A stretch of 64,000 nucleotides of DNA from Amycolatopsis sp. NBC_01480 (GCF_036227205.1 NZ_CP109442.1:7750001-7814000), one strand, 5' to 3'. Counted from the stretch's first letter, positions 32,065 to 40,281 are shown. The notes: generated from the sequence alone by a model not told the origin. A program made the numbers and translations.

Positions 32065-32619
32065 TTATTCGGCTGCTGTCCGATGTGGAGCGCTCGCGTG
32101 GTACGCGATGACCATCTCGTGGAGCACGTGCTGCGGGTAGACAACCAGCAGGTCGTGCTCCACCAGCGCCGCGAGCAACACCTGATCACCAGGGCGTATC
32201 CGACACTGTCGACGTAGCCGGGCCGGCAGGGTCACGCACATCCTCGGCGGCACGGACGCCTGCCCTCGTTCCTCGCATGGTGCCACGACGAGCAGACCCG
32301 AAGACACCTCAAGCTGAATCGCCGAGCCGGCGACCCAGCCCAGCTGTTCCAGAGTCACCCGCGCGGCCACCACGCCGTTTCCACCGACTCGGACCACACT
32401 GAAAAAGACCGACCCGGCGTCCACCAAGGGCCCGAGATCTGCTACGGGCATCGGAACGACAGTGCCCCGGCTTCGCTGACGCGCGGGTAGAGCGAGTGCT
32501 GCGACGATTCGATCCGCTGACCTCGACACAACACCAACTGAGAGGTCGCCAATCGGCGGTTCAGATGCTGCCGGGCATTCAGGCGCCTCGGCCCTGGCGG
32601 TACTCCATGTTCTCGACAT
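32065..32619 (-). CDS. AbrB/SpoVT-like protein 2
   Basis: A protein of up to 184 residues convergent with the tyrosine recombinase. The region VTLEQLGWVAGSAIQLEVSS, then VTLPARLRRQCRIRPGDQVL followed by LAALVEHDLLVVYPQHVLHEM aligns with AbrB-like protein 1, including LGW, LPA.LR..C and L..LVE.DLL.VYP. The N-terminal 50 residues are low complexity, and the real start may be further in (GTG 32529 or ATG 32451). Two related regulators flanking a recombinase is unusual. Confidence 0.55.
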   Translation of the reverse strand: MSRTWSTARAEAPECPAASEPPIGDLSVGVVSRSADRIVAALALPARQRSRGTVVPMPVADLGPLVDAGSVFFSVVRVGGNGVVAARVTLEQLGWVAGSAIQLEVSSGLLVVAPCEERGQASVPPRMCVTLPARLRRQCRIRPGDQVLLAALVEHDLLVVYPQHVLHEMVIAYHASAPHRTAAE

Positions 32620-33092
32620 CCTGCGTCCACGTGTTCTCGGCGTGGGAGGGCGTCGGCCAAGAGTGACTTGGTCAGCTTTTGCCGAGCATGCCGCACGAAC
32701 TCAAGGTCGGCAACGTTCTGCGCCGGGATTCGAGCTTCTGACGACTGACTCCGGAGGGATGGGCACGGCGGTGACTATGGCCTCTACCTGCGACTTTGCC
32801 ATCTCTAGTGACGTCCGCGGCCCCGTGAACCACGCCGTTCGCCGCCGGTTCGTGTCACGTCCGGTGTCACGCGAAATTCGTGTGGACCTTCGGGCGTGTC
32901 GTCGGCGATCGATGGGAGGTGTCGGCTCCTCTGGCGGACTCGGACCCTGAGTCAGGAGGACAAGAACGCCTTCCTTGGCTGCCGCCGGCCCCGTCGTCAT
33001 CTGGGGGACAAGTACCTCGATGACGACGGCGCTCGCGGGACTGCTTGGCATCGCGATGCCGGAACGCGACGACACGGAGAAGGTTGAACAGA
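32620..33092. other. 473-bp stretch without a supported gene
   Basis: Open frames on both strands here are Arg/Ser/Pro-rich with no motif. One (32975-33208, TTG start) reads AAAGPVVIWGTSTSMTTALA and might encode a short hydrophobic peptide preceded by AGGAGG at 32956, but the spacing is poor. Confidence 0.4.
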
Positions 33093-33215
33093 ATGCCTCC
33101 ACGCAAGCGCCAGACGGCAGCCGTAGCCAAGCGGCGTGGAGCGGCTCAGAAGAAGGCCACTGCCGCCCAAGGCGACGGGACGGGGCAGGCGGCCCAGGCT
33201 CGATCTGAGCTCTAG
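33093..33215 (+). CDS. 40-residue basic peptide interrupted by IS481
   Basis: Starts MPPRKRQTAAVAKRRGAAQK and ends AQARSEL, very rich in Lys, Arg and Ala like small nucleoid or leader peptides. AGAAGG lies 8-13 nt upstream. Its last two codons and stop belong to the left end of the IS481 element. If the IS is removed, the frame continues into RFAVLPAVAGRPNGAHR and stops within the hairpin at 35720-35749, so the native protein would be about 56 residues. Confidence 0.35.
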   Translation: MPPRKRQTAAVAKRRGAAQKKATAAQGDGTGQAAQARSEL

Positions 33216-33331
33216 CTGTTGCGGGTCATGACGTTGGTGACGTGGGTGAGGGCCTGAGCTGAGGTGAGGTTCCCCCTGGGCGGTGGACACCGAGCTAGCA
33301 GGACTGCGGTCCTGCTGGAAGGATGTCCGTT

Positions 33332-33655
33332 ATGCCTCCTCGTAAGCGTCGGTCGTACACGGCCGAGTACAAGATTGAGGCTGCGCATCGTGTGATCGAC
33401 TCCGACCGCACGATCGCCGAGGTTGCCCGTGAGCTGGGGATCGATCCGGGGATGTTCAGTGTCTGGGTCAAAGACGAACGGCGGAGGATCGCCGCCGCCG
33501 GGGTCCACGGCGAGAAACCCCTGGAAGCTGCAGAGCAAGCCGAACTGCTGCGATTGCGCAGGCAGGTGGCCGAGCTGGAGAAGGACAACGCGTTCTTGGT
33601 AAAAGCGTCGGCGTACTTTGCCGCGATGCAGAAGAACCCGCGAGGTTCGATCTGA
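33332..33655 (+). CDS. IS3-family transposase OrfA
   Basis: A 107-residue protein: N-terminal HTH (SYTAEYKIEAAHRVIDSDRT, EVARELGIDPGMFSVWVKDE) and a C-terminal leucine zipper LLRLRRQVAELEKDNAFLVK, standard for the DNA-binding OrfA. ATG 33332 has GGAAGG 9 nt upstream (ATG 33323 is the alternative). Its stop overlaps the OrfB ATG as TGATG; many IS3 elements make OrfAB by frameshifting at this place. Confidence 0.93.
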   Translation: MPPRKRRSYTAEYKIEAAHRVIDSDRTIAEVARELGIDPGMFSVWVKDERRRIAAAGVHGEKPLEAAEQAELLRLRRQVAELEKDNAFLVKASAYFAAMQKNPRGSI

Positions 33656-34569
33656 TGGCGAAGTACGCCGGCCCCGACGAGCCCGCCGGCTCCACACCAC
33701 CCGAGGGCACACGGTTCTCTGTCCTGCGCATGGCGCGGCTGCTCGGTGTCTCGACGTCCGGCTACTACGCGTACATGAAACGTTCCGCAGCAACGATGTT
33801 GACGCCCCGGCGGCAGCGCCGCGCTGATCTGGCGGTGAAGATCCTCGACGTACACACCGAGTCCGACGGTACCTACGGGTCCCCGCGGATCACCGCCGAA
33901 CTACGGGCACGCGGTGAAACAGTGAACGAGAAAACCGTCGCGGCAATCATGGCCGGAATCGGGATCGAGGGCATCAGTCCCCGCACCTTCAAAGTCCGCA
34001 CCACGGTGGTTGACCCGGCGGCGTCGTTTCCGCCGGATCTGGTGCGACGCAACTTCGACCAGGGCAAGCTCGACGCGGTCTGGCTGACCGACATCACCTA
34101 CCTCACCTGCGGTGAGGGTGATCTGTACTTGTGCGCGATCCGCGACGGGCATTCCCGCCGCGTGCTCGGGCACATCGTCGCCGACCATATCGGTGCTGAC
34201 ATGGTCTGTGAGGCCATCGACGCGGCGGTGGCCTGCCGCAGCCGCGGTGTCGCCGGCACAGTGCTGCATTCCGATCGCGGTGGGGAATTCACGGCCGGGT
34301 TGACGGCGCGAGCCTGCGACCGGTACGGGTTGAAACGGTCGATGGGTGAGACCGGTATCTGCTGGGACAACAGCCCCGCGGAATCGTTCTGGTCAACGTT
34401 CAAGCACGAGTACTTTTACCGCCACACGTTCACAGTCAAGGCAGAACTTGTTGCTGCAGTTGACAAGTGGATCGGTCGGTACAACAATGAGAGGCGTCAC
34501 TCGGCTATCGGGATGCTCAATCCTGTGTGCTACGAACAGTCCCTGACAGGCGCAGCGAAAGCTGCTTGA
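33655..34569 (+). CDS. IS3-family transposase OrfB (DDE)
   Basis: A 304-residue rve-type integrase core with an intact DDE triad: WLTDITYLTCGEG (first Asp), VLHSDRGGEF (second Asp), CWDNSPAESFWSTFKHE (Glu), with the family's YNNERRH end. It has no stops or shifts, so the element may be active. Confidence 0.95.
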   Translation: MAKYAGPDEPAGSTPPEGTRFSVLRMARLLGVSTSGYYAYMKRSAATMLTPRRQRRADLAVKILDVHTESDGTYGSPRITAELRARGETVNEKTVAAIMAGIGIEGISPRTFKVRTTVVDPAASFPPDLVRRNFDQGKLDAVWLTDITYLTCGEGDLYLCAIRDGHSRRVLGHIVADHIGADMVCEAIDAAVACRSRGVAGTVLHSDRGGEFTAGLTARACDRYGLKRSMGETGICWDNSPAESFWSTFKHEYFYRHTFTVKAELVAAVDKWIGRYNNERRHSAIGMLNPVCYEQSLTGAAKAA

Positions 34570-34668
34570 AGACCTGTCCACTGTTCGGGGGGAACCTCAA
34601 GGGACGGGTCTTTCAGCGGCAGGATGAGAAGTGCGACCAACTCGTCCGCCGAGCAGAAAGACCCGTCC

Positions 34669-35670
34669 ATGCACCACCGTAATGCCCCACTGTCCCTCGA
34701 AGGCCGCCGTCGGCTCGTCGCGCGTTGCCAGGCCCGCCCGATCGCCCACGTCGCGGCCGAGATGGGTATCTCGCGGCAATGCGCATCCAAGTGGGTCAAC
34801 CGCTGGCGGCGCCACGGCGAGGCCGGCCTGCTCGACCGGCCCAGCGTCCCGCACCGCCAGCCGACGGCTGCCCCCGCCGAGGTGGTGGTCCGGATCGAGC
34901 AGTTGCGCCGGCAGCGGAAGTACTCCGCTCGCCGGATCGCCACCGAGCTGGCCGCCGACGGCATCACGATCTCGGTGCGCACCGTCGGCCGCCACTTGCT
35001 GCACCTCGGCCTGAACCGACGACGGTTCCTCGACCCCACCGGCCAGAACAACCGGCAACCGCGGCGGATCATCGCCCGCTGGCCCGGGCACATGGTCCAC
35101 CTCGATGTGAAGAAGACCGGCCAGATCCCCGACGGCGGCGGCTGGCGCGTCCACGGCAAAGGCAGCGACCAGGACCGACTGGTCGCCCGAAGCAAAACCC
35201 GAGGTCAACGGGCCCGCTACACCTACCTGCACTCGGCCGTCGACGGCTACTCCCGCCTGGCCTATACCGAAGCCCTGCCCGACGAGAAAGCCTCCACCGC
35301 GATCGGGTTCGTCCACCGCGCCCGCGCGTTCTTCGCCGCCCACGGCATCACCCACATCCACCGCCTCGTCACCGACAACGGCGCCTGCTACCGCGCGAAC
35401 GACTTCGCCACCGTCCTGCGCGGCGCCCGCCATCAGCGGATCACGCCCTACACCCCGCGCCACAACGGGAAAGTCGAGCGTTACAACCGGATCCTGGCCG
35501 AAGAGTTCCTCTACGCCCACGTCTGGACCAGCGAAGCCCACCGCACCGAGGCTTTGGCGGTCTGGAACATCCACTACAACTACCATCGACCCCACACTGC
35601 CGCCGGAAACCAGCCGCCAGCATCCCGGCTCCACACCGGCGTCACCAACCTCATGGCCTCATACATCTAG
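34669..35670 (+). CDS. IS481-family transposase (DDE)
   Basis: A 333-residue transposase starting HHRNAPLSLEGRRRLVARC, the usual IS481 N-terminus, then a HTH (HVAAEMGISRQCASKWVNRW), linker and rve core: HLDVKKTGQIPDGGG (Asp), LVTDNGACYRANDF (Asp), HNGKVERYNRILAEE (Glu). ATG 34669 is preceded by a 13-bp inverted repeat (34602-34614 and 34656-34668, 41 nt apart) that could fold over the start and limit translation from outside transcripts. The reading frame is intact, but the upstream region is cut by the IS3 insertion. Confidence 0.93.
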   Translation: MHHRNAPLSLEGRRRLVARCQARPIAHVAAEMGISRQCASKWVNRWRRHGEAGLLDRPSVPHRQPTAAPAEVVVRIEQLRRQRKYSARRIATELAADGITISVRTVGRHLLHLGLNRRRFLDPTGQNNRQPRRIIARWPGHMVHLDVKKTGQIPDGGGWRVHGKGSDQDRLVARSKTRGQRARYTYLHSAVDGYSRLAYTEALPDEKASTAIGFVHRARAFFAAHGITHIHRLVTDNGACYRANDFATVLRGARHQRITPYTPRHNGKVERYNRILAEEFLYAHVWTSEAHRTEALAVWNIHYNYHRPHTAAGNQPPASRLHTGVTNLMASYI

Positions 35671-35719
35671 CAGTGGTACCACCGCTAGAGCGCTTTGCAG
35701 TTCTACCTGCAGTAGCTGG

Positions 35720-35749
35720 GCGCCCTAACGGTGCACACCGTTAGGGCGC
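35720..35749. terminator. Perfect 14-bp stem hairpin
   Basis: Arms GCGCCCTAACGGTG and CACCGTTAGGGCGC around CA. First of three strong hairpins between the IS481 end and the small membrane-protein gene. Probably a terminator for plus-strand transcripts from the IS region. Confidence 0.7.
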
Positions 35750-35755
35750 TAGTAT

Positions 35756-35799
35756 CTGCTTTGCCACTTCGCTGTTAAAGCAGCAAGGTGGCAAAGCAG
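35756..35799. repeat. Long-armed hairpin
   Basis: CTGCTTTGCCAC pairs with GTGGCAAAGCAG around a 20-nt loop that itself contains AAAGCAGC. May be an operator or part of a structured RNA. Confidence 0.5.
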
Positions 35800-35809
35800 C
35801 AGAAATGAA

Positions 35810-35838
35810 GGCGGCGTCCGTCTTCGACGGACGCCGCC
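35810..35838 (-). terminator. Perfect 13-bp hairpin downstream of the small minus-strand gene
   Basis: Arms GGCGGCGTCCGTC and GACGGACGCCGCC with a TTC loop, 7 nt beyond the stop codon of the gene that ends at 35845. A typical GC-rich terminator, weak T-run. Confidence 0.75.
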
Positions 35839-35844
35839 TCGTGC

Positions 35845-36045
35845 CTAACTGCGACCCGGGGTCTTGAGTAGCTCGTGGGTCAATGCAGCCAGCGGTACTG
35901 CTAGCTGCACCAGCGGGATTGCTAGCTGGAGCAGCCGGATGAAGGACTTCCGCCTGTCGGGACCGTGGTAGCGGTCCCGACAGGCGGTATTCCCCGGCAA
36001 CGTTTCGCCGGAGCCATCGTCCTCACCTTCGCGGCATTCACTCAT
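35845..36045 (-). CDS. 66-residue protein with hydrophobic C-terminus
   Basis: The acidic N-terminus (SECREGEDDGSGETLPGN) and basic HGPDRRKSF segment precede a hydrophobic stretch, LLQLAIPLVQLAVPLAALTH, long enough for a membrane helix. ATG 36045 has GGGAGAACC upstream; an in-frame ATG at 36135 has none. Terminator 7 nt after the stop. No family recognised; the shape recalls small toxin or holin-like peptides but nothing more supports that. Confidence 0.5.
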   Translation of the reverse strand: MSECREGEDDGSGETLPGNTACRDRYHGPDRRKSFIRLLQLAIPLVQLAVPLAALTHELLKTPGRS

Positions 36046-36512
36046 TTGTGGTTCTCCCTGTTGGAGGATGACGCTGCTCGCCGATCCCGTTCCCCGAGTG
36101 ATCGGGAGGCGACCGGACCACTTGATGAGTGACACCGCCCATCAGCCTAGCCTGTGAACCACGCGCAGGTTCTTGGGGCCCTGCAACGGAAACGTCAACT
36201 CATATGGACGCGGCTGCGAATCGACTTTGTATCGACATAGGTGACCGATTCGACAAGCTGCTCGCTGAGCATACGCAGGCGTTCGTCAAAGCGATCCGCG
36301 TGCGTCCGAAATAACGGTGGGTGTGGCGAAGGTCTGGTCGGATTCGCGGCTGGTACTGGTACTCCCCCTGCCGGATCGAGCCGGCGTGCAAGAACGGCAA
36401 GTCCGAGCGGCGTCTGGCACTGACCGTGCAGTTCCGGTGAACCTGTGTTCGCAGGCAGTTCGTGACCGGACGACGCGTGCGGATCGGGTGAACCGGGTCG
36501 CGCAGCGCCGTA
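36046..36512. other. 467-bp stretch without a supported gene
   Basis: No frame here has a credible start, ribosome site or motif. It probably holds the promoters of the small minus-strand gene and of the HTH gene at 36513. Confidence 0.4.
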
Positions 36513-36827
36513 TTGTCCGAGGCATTACGAACACCGTGCAGGCCGCACGCGTTGGACCGGCGGCGTTTTCTCACGGTCAGTCAGGCGGCCGAGCTACTGG
36601 GCGTCTCGGCGATGACGATCTACCGGGCGATCGACGCCGGCGAGTTCCCAGCCATTCGCACGCGGGGGCGTATCTCGATCCTGGCGAAGGCCATCGACCT
36701 GATGGAGGAGGCTGCCTTGGTGCAGAACGCACTCGTTGACTCGGCTCAGTATGTCGCGCAGCCGCTTGAGGCTGGCTGTGCTGAGGTGCCTGATCCGTTC
36801 GGTCGGCGGGGAATTTCTGCGTCCTGA
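36513..36827 (+). CDS. Excisionase-like HTH_17 protein
   Basis: About 104 residues. The core RRRFLTVSQAAELLGVSAMT followed by IYRAIDAGEFPAIRTRGRIS is a textbook MerR/excisionase (HTH_17) domain. TTG 36513 is the upstream start; TTG 36552 is possible. It lies entirely antisense to the end of the replication-protein frame (36577-38313), so one of the two ends is probably mis-set or the overlap is real. Could be Xis for the tyrosine recombinase at 30966 or a rep regulator. Confidence 0.7.
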   Translation: MSEALRTPCRPHALDRRRFLTVSQAAELLGVSAMTIYRAIDAGEFPAIRTRGRISILAKAIDLMEEAALVQNALVDSAQYVAQPLEAGCAEVPDPFGRRGISAS

Positions 36828-38313
36828 GGTCGGCGCTTGGTGGGCTGGATCGTGCGCTCAGGCTGGGTCTCGGGCGGGCGGTCCACCGCCGCTCGGCCTG
36901 GAGCCTGCGCCAGATTGAGCGCTCGACGGCATTGCGGGCGCGGAGGGTCTGAGGGTTCGCGCGTCCTCGCGTGGGGGTGTACGGAGTGGAGGAAGTAGCG
37001 TTGAGGTGTCTCTGGGCGTCGGTTTCGAGCGATTCGCTGAGCCGCCAGGCATCGCAGTCTGTTGAGCCGCCCCGGTAGCGGTGGGCTTGCCGGATGAGGC
37101 CGAGTTGGGCGGAGATGTCGCGGGCGCGGCGGACGGTCTTGGGGTCGAGGTGCGCTCGCTCGGCCCAGGTTCGCACGGAGATCGATCCGTGGGTTCGCAC
37201 GATGGCTTCGGCCAGTGTGTCGAGGGCAGCGTGAAGGCTCCGAGCGCGGATACCCAGGGCTGGCACGCCTAGACGACCGACAGCGTCACGAAGCGCGCAT
37301 CGGATGGCGTCGAGCCGGGGGTTCCGACCGTGCTCCGCGGAGACCGGAAGGTGGAGCGCGGTCTGTTGCGGGTATTGCGGAAGACGTCGGCGTCGGGGGC
37401 GGTCGAGGGTAGCTTCGGCGAGCGCGGGGAGCCACCGCTGCCGGAGCCATAGCCGGCGTCCGAGGCGCTTGGCTTGTCGCGGTGAGGCGTCGATGAATCG
37501 TTGCCAGGCCTGGTGTTCGGTCAGGTGCTGTTCGGCGGCGGCGATGGTGGTGGCGGGCGCCCAGAACCATCGCTGCCACGCCTGTCTTCCGATCTGCCGT
37601 GCTTTGGATCGTGGTCGGTTGGCCCAGTTCCACGCAGATGCGGCATCCACGTCGGCGCGTGCGAGGGCGAGGGCGTCGCCGTACTCGCGCTCAGACCGGC
37701 TCCCGACGGTCTTGTGTGGACGACGGCGGAGAGAATTTCCTTGTGGCGATGGGGATATCTGGCTCTCGGGGTGTCCGTAAGGCGGTGCGTCGGCTGGAAT
37801 GAGGGTGCCGTCGAGTATCGGGCTGTTGAGGCGGAGGCGGTGTGGCGCGGAGGTGAGCCGGAGCGAGTGGCGGACCGTGGCTGATACGCCGTGGAGCGCG
37901 GACGCGTGTCGGGTGATGGTACGAAGATCGTCGTCGAGGCCGGACGGAGCTTTCACGATGAGGTGGACGTGCCCGGGCCGGCCGGAGGCCCGGCGTAGCC
38001 ACGGCAGCCCGAGCTTTTCGGCCCAGGCAACCAGGTCATCGGCGAGTGCGTGGCCGGCTTCCTCGGTGCGTCCGGAGTCGCTGGGGTCGATGTCGACGGC
38101 GACGAACGGCGGTCGCAGCGTTCCGACGATGGATCGCGCTGCAGGGGCTTCGTGCAGGAGCGCCGTGGCTGTGCTGATGTTGTTCGTGACGAGGTGAGCT
38201 GTGTTGTCCTCGGCGATGAGGACGAACGGCGCGGTGAACAGCGCGCGATCCAGGGCCAATGGATCCGGGGCACTCGGTTGGGGTGCGAGCTGGTGGTGGG
38301 TTGGGCTGCGCAT
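36577..38313 (-). CDS. Replication protein with primase/polymerase-like N-terminus
   Basis: A 578-residue protein. Residues 60-170 resemble an archaeo-eukaryotic primase/PrimPol-type domain: PFVAVDIDPSDSGR, LPWLRRASGRPGHVHLIVKA, RLTSAPHRLRLNSPILDG (acidic pair, SGRPGHVH with the metal-region His, basic substrate loop). A helical middle rich in Arg/Trp precedes a HTH at about residues 390-425 (SISVRTWAERAHLDPKTVRR, ARDISAQLGLIRQA). This layout fits rep proteins of actinomycete plasmids and integrative elements. The last 85 residues are Pro/Ser/Arg-rich and overlap the antisense HTH gene; they may not be functional. Confidence 0.6.
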   Translation of the reverse strand: MRSPTHHQLAPQPSAPDPLALDRALFTAPFVLIAEDNTAHLVTNNISTATALLHEAPAARSIVGTLRPPFVAVDIDPSDSGRTEEAGHALADDLVAWAEKLGLPWLRRASGRPGHVHLIVKAPSGLDDDLRTITRHASALHGVSATVRHSLRLTSAPHRLRLNSPILDGTLIPADAPPYGHPESQISPSPQGNSLRRRPHKTVGSRSEREYGDALALARADVDAASAWNWANRPRSKARQIGRQAWQRWFWAPATTIAAAEQHLTEHQAWQRFIDASPRQAKRLGRRLWLRQRWLPALAEATLDRPRRRRLPQYPQQTALHLPVSAEHGRNPRLDAIRCALRDAVGRLGVPALGIRARSLHAALDTLAEAIVRTHGSISVRTWAERAHLDPKTVRRARDISAQLGLIRQAHRYRGGSTDCDAWRLSESLETDAQRHLNATSSTPYTPTRGRANPQTLRARNAVERSIWRRLQAERRWTARPRPSLSARSSPPSADLRTQKFPADRTDQAPQHSQPQAAARHTEPSQRVRSAPRQPPPSGRWPSPGSRYAPACEWLGTRRRRSPGRSSSPRRPVARPPD

Positions 38314-38373
38314 GGGAATCCTCGGTGCGCCGCGCTCAGGAGCAATACCGCGCGACGCTGGTGATGGGGCAGG

Positions 38374-39471
38374 TCAGCGCGGCAGTGCCGCGGGTTCGGT
38401 CGGCCGCCGCCACGGCCAGCGCAGCGGTGGCGTGAGGTGGCGCAGCGCTGCGGGGACGCGGTTGATGCGGAGGATGGCGGCGGTCCAGCTCATGCCGACT
38501 CCGACGCCGATGAGGGCGACGTGGTCGCCGGGGGCGACGGCATGGCGGGCGAGGAGGTGGGTGAGGCCGATGATCTGGTCGTTGGGGCCGATGTGGCCCC
38601 ACTGATCGCCGGCGTGCTTGAGGGTGACAGCGGCGGGGATGTTCAGTGGTTGCAGGCATTGGGTTTCGAGGTGGTGGTGCCCGTAGTGGGGCAGCAGCAC
38701 CCAGGCAAGATCGCTGGTGGTGAGCTTGGTGTCGGTGAGTACGCGGTTCATGACGTCACGGATGCCGCGGGTGTTGCGGGTGCGGACGGACTTCGTGCCG
38801 ACGGTCTTCAGGTATTGGGTTTTGCGTTGGTGGACGTGTTCGATGCCGGTTTCGGTGGTGCCGGCGGGGAGGAAGCGGCTGTGGCCGCGGTGGAGTTGTT
38901 CGAGGGTGGGGTCGGTGTAGGAGGCGGTGGCGAGAATTTGGGCGAGGCCGGGGTGGCGGCTGAGGATGAGGGCGGAGCCGCCGTCGCCGTAGGCGATGCC
39001 GTGGTCGGTGGTGAGGTGGTCGAAGGCGGGCGGGCCGAAGGTTTCGCCGCCGGTCAGCAGGATGTGGTCGGTGTCGGGGCTGCCGGCGAGGATGCGCGCG
39101 GAGAGGTCGATGCCGCCGACGAGGCTGTTGCTCATGGCGTTGATTTCGGTGGCGATGCCGGGTCCGGCGGGCATGCCGAGGCGGGAGCGGACGTAGCTGG
39201 CGCGGGACCAGAAGTCGATTCCGCGGCTGCCGCGCCAGATCGCGGCGTGGAAGTGGGCTTCGGGGACTGGGAGAGGCCCGTCGGTGATCTGGGCGAGGCT
39301 GGCCAGGGCGTTGTGGCCGGCGCGGACGGCGAGGTCCATGCCGGTGCTGTCGCGGGCGACGGACACTGATCGTTGGCCGGCGCGGGGGTCCAAGCTGGAG
39401 CCGATGGGGACGGGGACCAGGTCGCCGAGGGCGGCGCCGACGCCGCGGACGTGCAACTTGTTCCATCGCAT
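38374..39471 (-). CDS. KASIII-like protein with Cys replaced by Ser
   Basis: A 365-residue thiolase-fold protein of the FabH-like (KASIII) group. N-terminal beta-sheet KLHVRGVGAALGDLVPVPIG, core with INAMSNSLVGGIDLSARILA where FabH has the ACAG catalytic Cys, TDHILLTGGETFGP, and IAYGDGGSALILS. The later His is in WVLLPHYGHHHLE (FabH PHQAN), and the Asn position reads WGHIGPND rather than GNTS. A Ser nucleophile is known in DpsC-type KASIII relatives of anthracycline starter units, so this may be an acyltransferase or a ligase-like enzyme rather than a condensing enzyme. ATG lies 1 nt after the TetR-like gene stop. Confidence 0.8.
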   Translation of the reverse strand: MRWNKLHVRGVGAALGDLVPVPIGSSLDPRAGQRSVSVARDSTGMDLAVRAGHNALASLAQITDGPLPVPEAHFHAAIWRGSRGIDFWSRASYVRSRLGMPAGPGIATEINAMSNSLVGGIDLSARILAGSPDTDHILLTGGETFGPPAFDHLTTDHGIAYGDGGSALILSRHPGLAQILATASYTDPTLEQLHRGHSRFLPAGTTETGIEHVHQRKTQYLKTVGTKSVRTRNTRGIRDVMNRVLTDTKLTTSDLAWVLLPHYGHHHLETQCLQPLNIPAAVTLKHAGDQWGHIGPNDQIIGLTHLLARHAVAPGDHVALIGVGVGMSWTAAILRINRVPAALRHLTPPLRWPWRRPTEPAALPR

Positions 39472-39472
39472 G

Positions 39473-39664
39473 TCACGCCTCCGTCGCCGGAGGTGGCGGT
39501 GGGGCAAGGTCGCGCTCGATCGCGGTGACCGAGGTGTAGTAGGCGCGCAACTGCCGCGTGGTGATTCCGGCGGTGGCGGCGATCTCGTCGAGCGTCGGCC
39601 TGCGCTCGACGGCATGACCCGCGGCGTAGAGGTCGCGGGCCGCGTCGAGGATGCGCGTGCGCAT
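39473..39664 (-). CDS. Short TetR-like HTH protein
   Basis: A 63-residue protein: RTRILDAARDLYAAGHAVER then RPTLDEIAATAGITTRQLRA then YYTS is a TetR N-terminal HTH, but the ligand-binding domain is absent and the protein ends in a Pro-rich tail. ATG 39664 has GGAG 7 nt upstream. A longer frame from ATG 39793, which overlaps the cupin stop by ATGA, is possible (106 residues). Either a truncated regulator or a deliberately minimal one in the KASIII operon. Confidence 0.6.
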   Translation of the reverse strand: MRTRILDAARDLYAAGHAVERRPTLDEIAATAGITTRQLRAYYTSVTAIERDLAPPPPPATEA

Positions 39665-39789
39665 GGCGTTCTCCGTGTGGTGAGCCTGAGGGGCGGGGCG
39701 GTGGCGCCGAGCTGCCGCGAACACGCGCCGTCCGGGGTGACGCCTCCGGCCGGACGCGCCGGCCCGGAGTGCGCGGCGGGGTGGGGGCG

Positions 39790-40281
39790 TCATCGGGGCC
39801 TTCGGCTGGAACTGACGCGCCGTCGGGTGATCCGCTCGAGATGTTCGGCGCGCAGGTTTTCGGCGCGGATGGTCACGGCGGGGTCGAGGTCGGGCGCCGG
39901 TTCGAGGGCGGAGCCGAAACGGGGGTCGGTGGTGACGGCGAGCATCAGCACGGCGGCGTTGCGGCTGAGGTTGACGACCGCGTACGGCAGTGCCCGGCGG
40001 ATGTAGATCAGGTCGCCGGGGGCCGGCAGCACGGGGCGCAGGGATTCGCCGGCGAGGACGGCGGCGTAGCCGCTGAGCAGGATGAGCGCGGTCTCGGCGG
40101 CGCGGTCGCGGTGGGTGGGCAACTGCCTGTTGCCCGGGATGAGCAGCCGTCCGGCGGAGAGCTGTTCGGTGGGGACAGCGGGGGCGTAGAGGATGGAGGT
40201 GACCAGGGTGCCGCCGGGCACGGTGCGGGTGTCAGCACCGCTGGGCCGTCGGTGCACGCCCCCGTCGATCCGGCCGGTCAC
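39790..40281 (-). CDS. Cupin-like protein
   Basis: A 163-residue protein with a single beta-barrel: TSILYAPAVPTEQLSAGRLL, RAAETALILLSGYAAVLAGE, then LPAPGDLIYIRRALPYAVVN, and AVLMLAVTTDPRF. It has the G(X)nPG cupin turn (APGDLIYI) but the His motif is partly replaced (PTHRDRAAE). GTG start overlaps the MetE-like gene stop (GTGA), so the two are co-translated. Probably a small-molecule binding or isomerase partner in the pathway. Confidence 0.65.
   Translation of the reverse strand: MTGRIDGGVHRRPSGADTRTVPGGTLVTSILYAPAVPTEQLSAGRLLIPGNRQLPTHRDRAAETALILLSGYAAVLAGESLRPVLPAPGDLIYIRRALPYAVVNLSRNAAVLMLAVTTDPRFGSALEPAPDLDPAVTIRAENLRAEHLERITRRRVSSSRRPR

Larger units (their letters stand above)
33265..34599. 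mobile_element. Complete IS3-family element
   Basis: Ends are TGAGGTTCCCCC...GTGGACA at 33265-33290 and the inverse at 34575-34599, with mismatches in the middle. The element starts TG and ends CA as usual for IS3 and is flanked by the 3-bp target duplication AGG (33262-33264 and 34600-34602). Two overlapping genes, orfA and orfB, fill it. It sits between the left end and the transposase gene of the IS481 element. Confidence 0.9.
33209..35691. mobile_element. IS481-family element carrying a nested IS3 element
   Basis: The IS481 transposase gene ends at 35670 and is followed by TCTAGCGGTGG in inverse form (35679-35689). A matching end TCTAGCTGTTG is at 33211-33221, upstream of the IS3 insertion, i.e. 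9 of 11 bases agree. Without the 1335-bp IS3 element and one target repeat, the IS481 copy would be about 1.15 kb, the normal size. Exact ends and target duplication could not be fixed. Confidence 0.65.

Noticed and set aside
36577..38313. Classical plasmid RepSA-type initiator
   Set aside because: N-terminal residues fit a primase/polymerase-like fold rather than the rolling-circle or RepSA motifs; call kept general.
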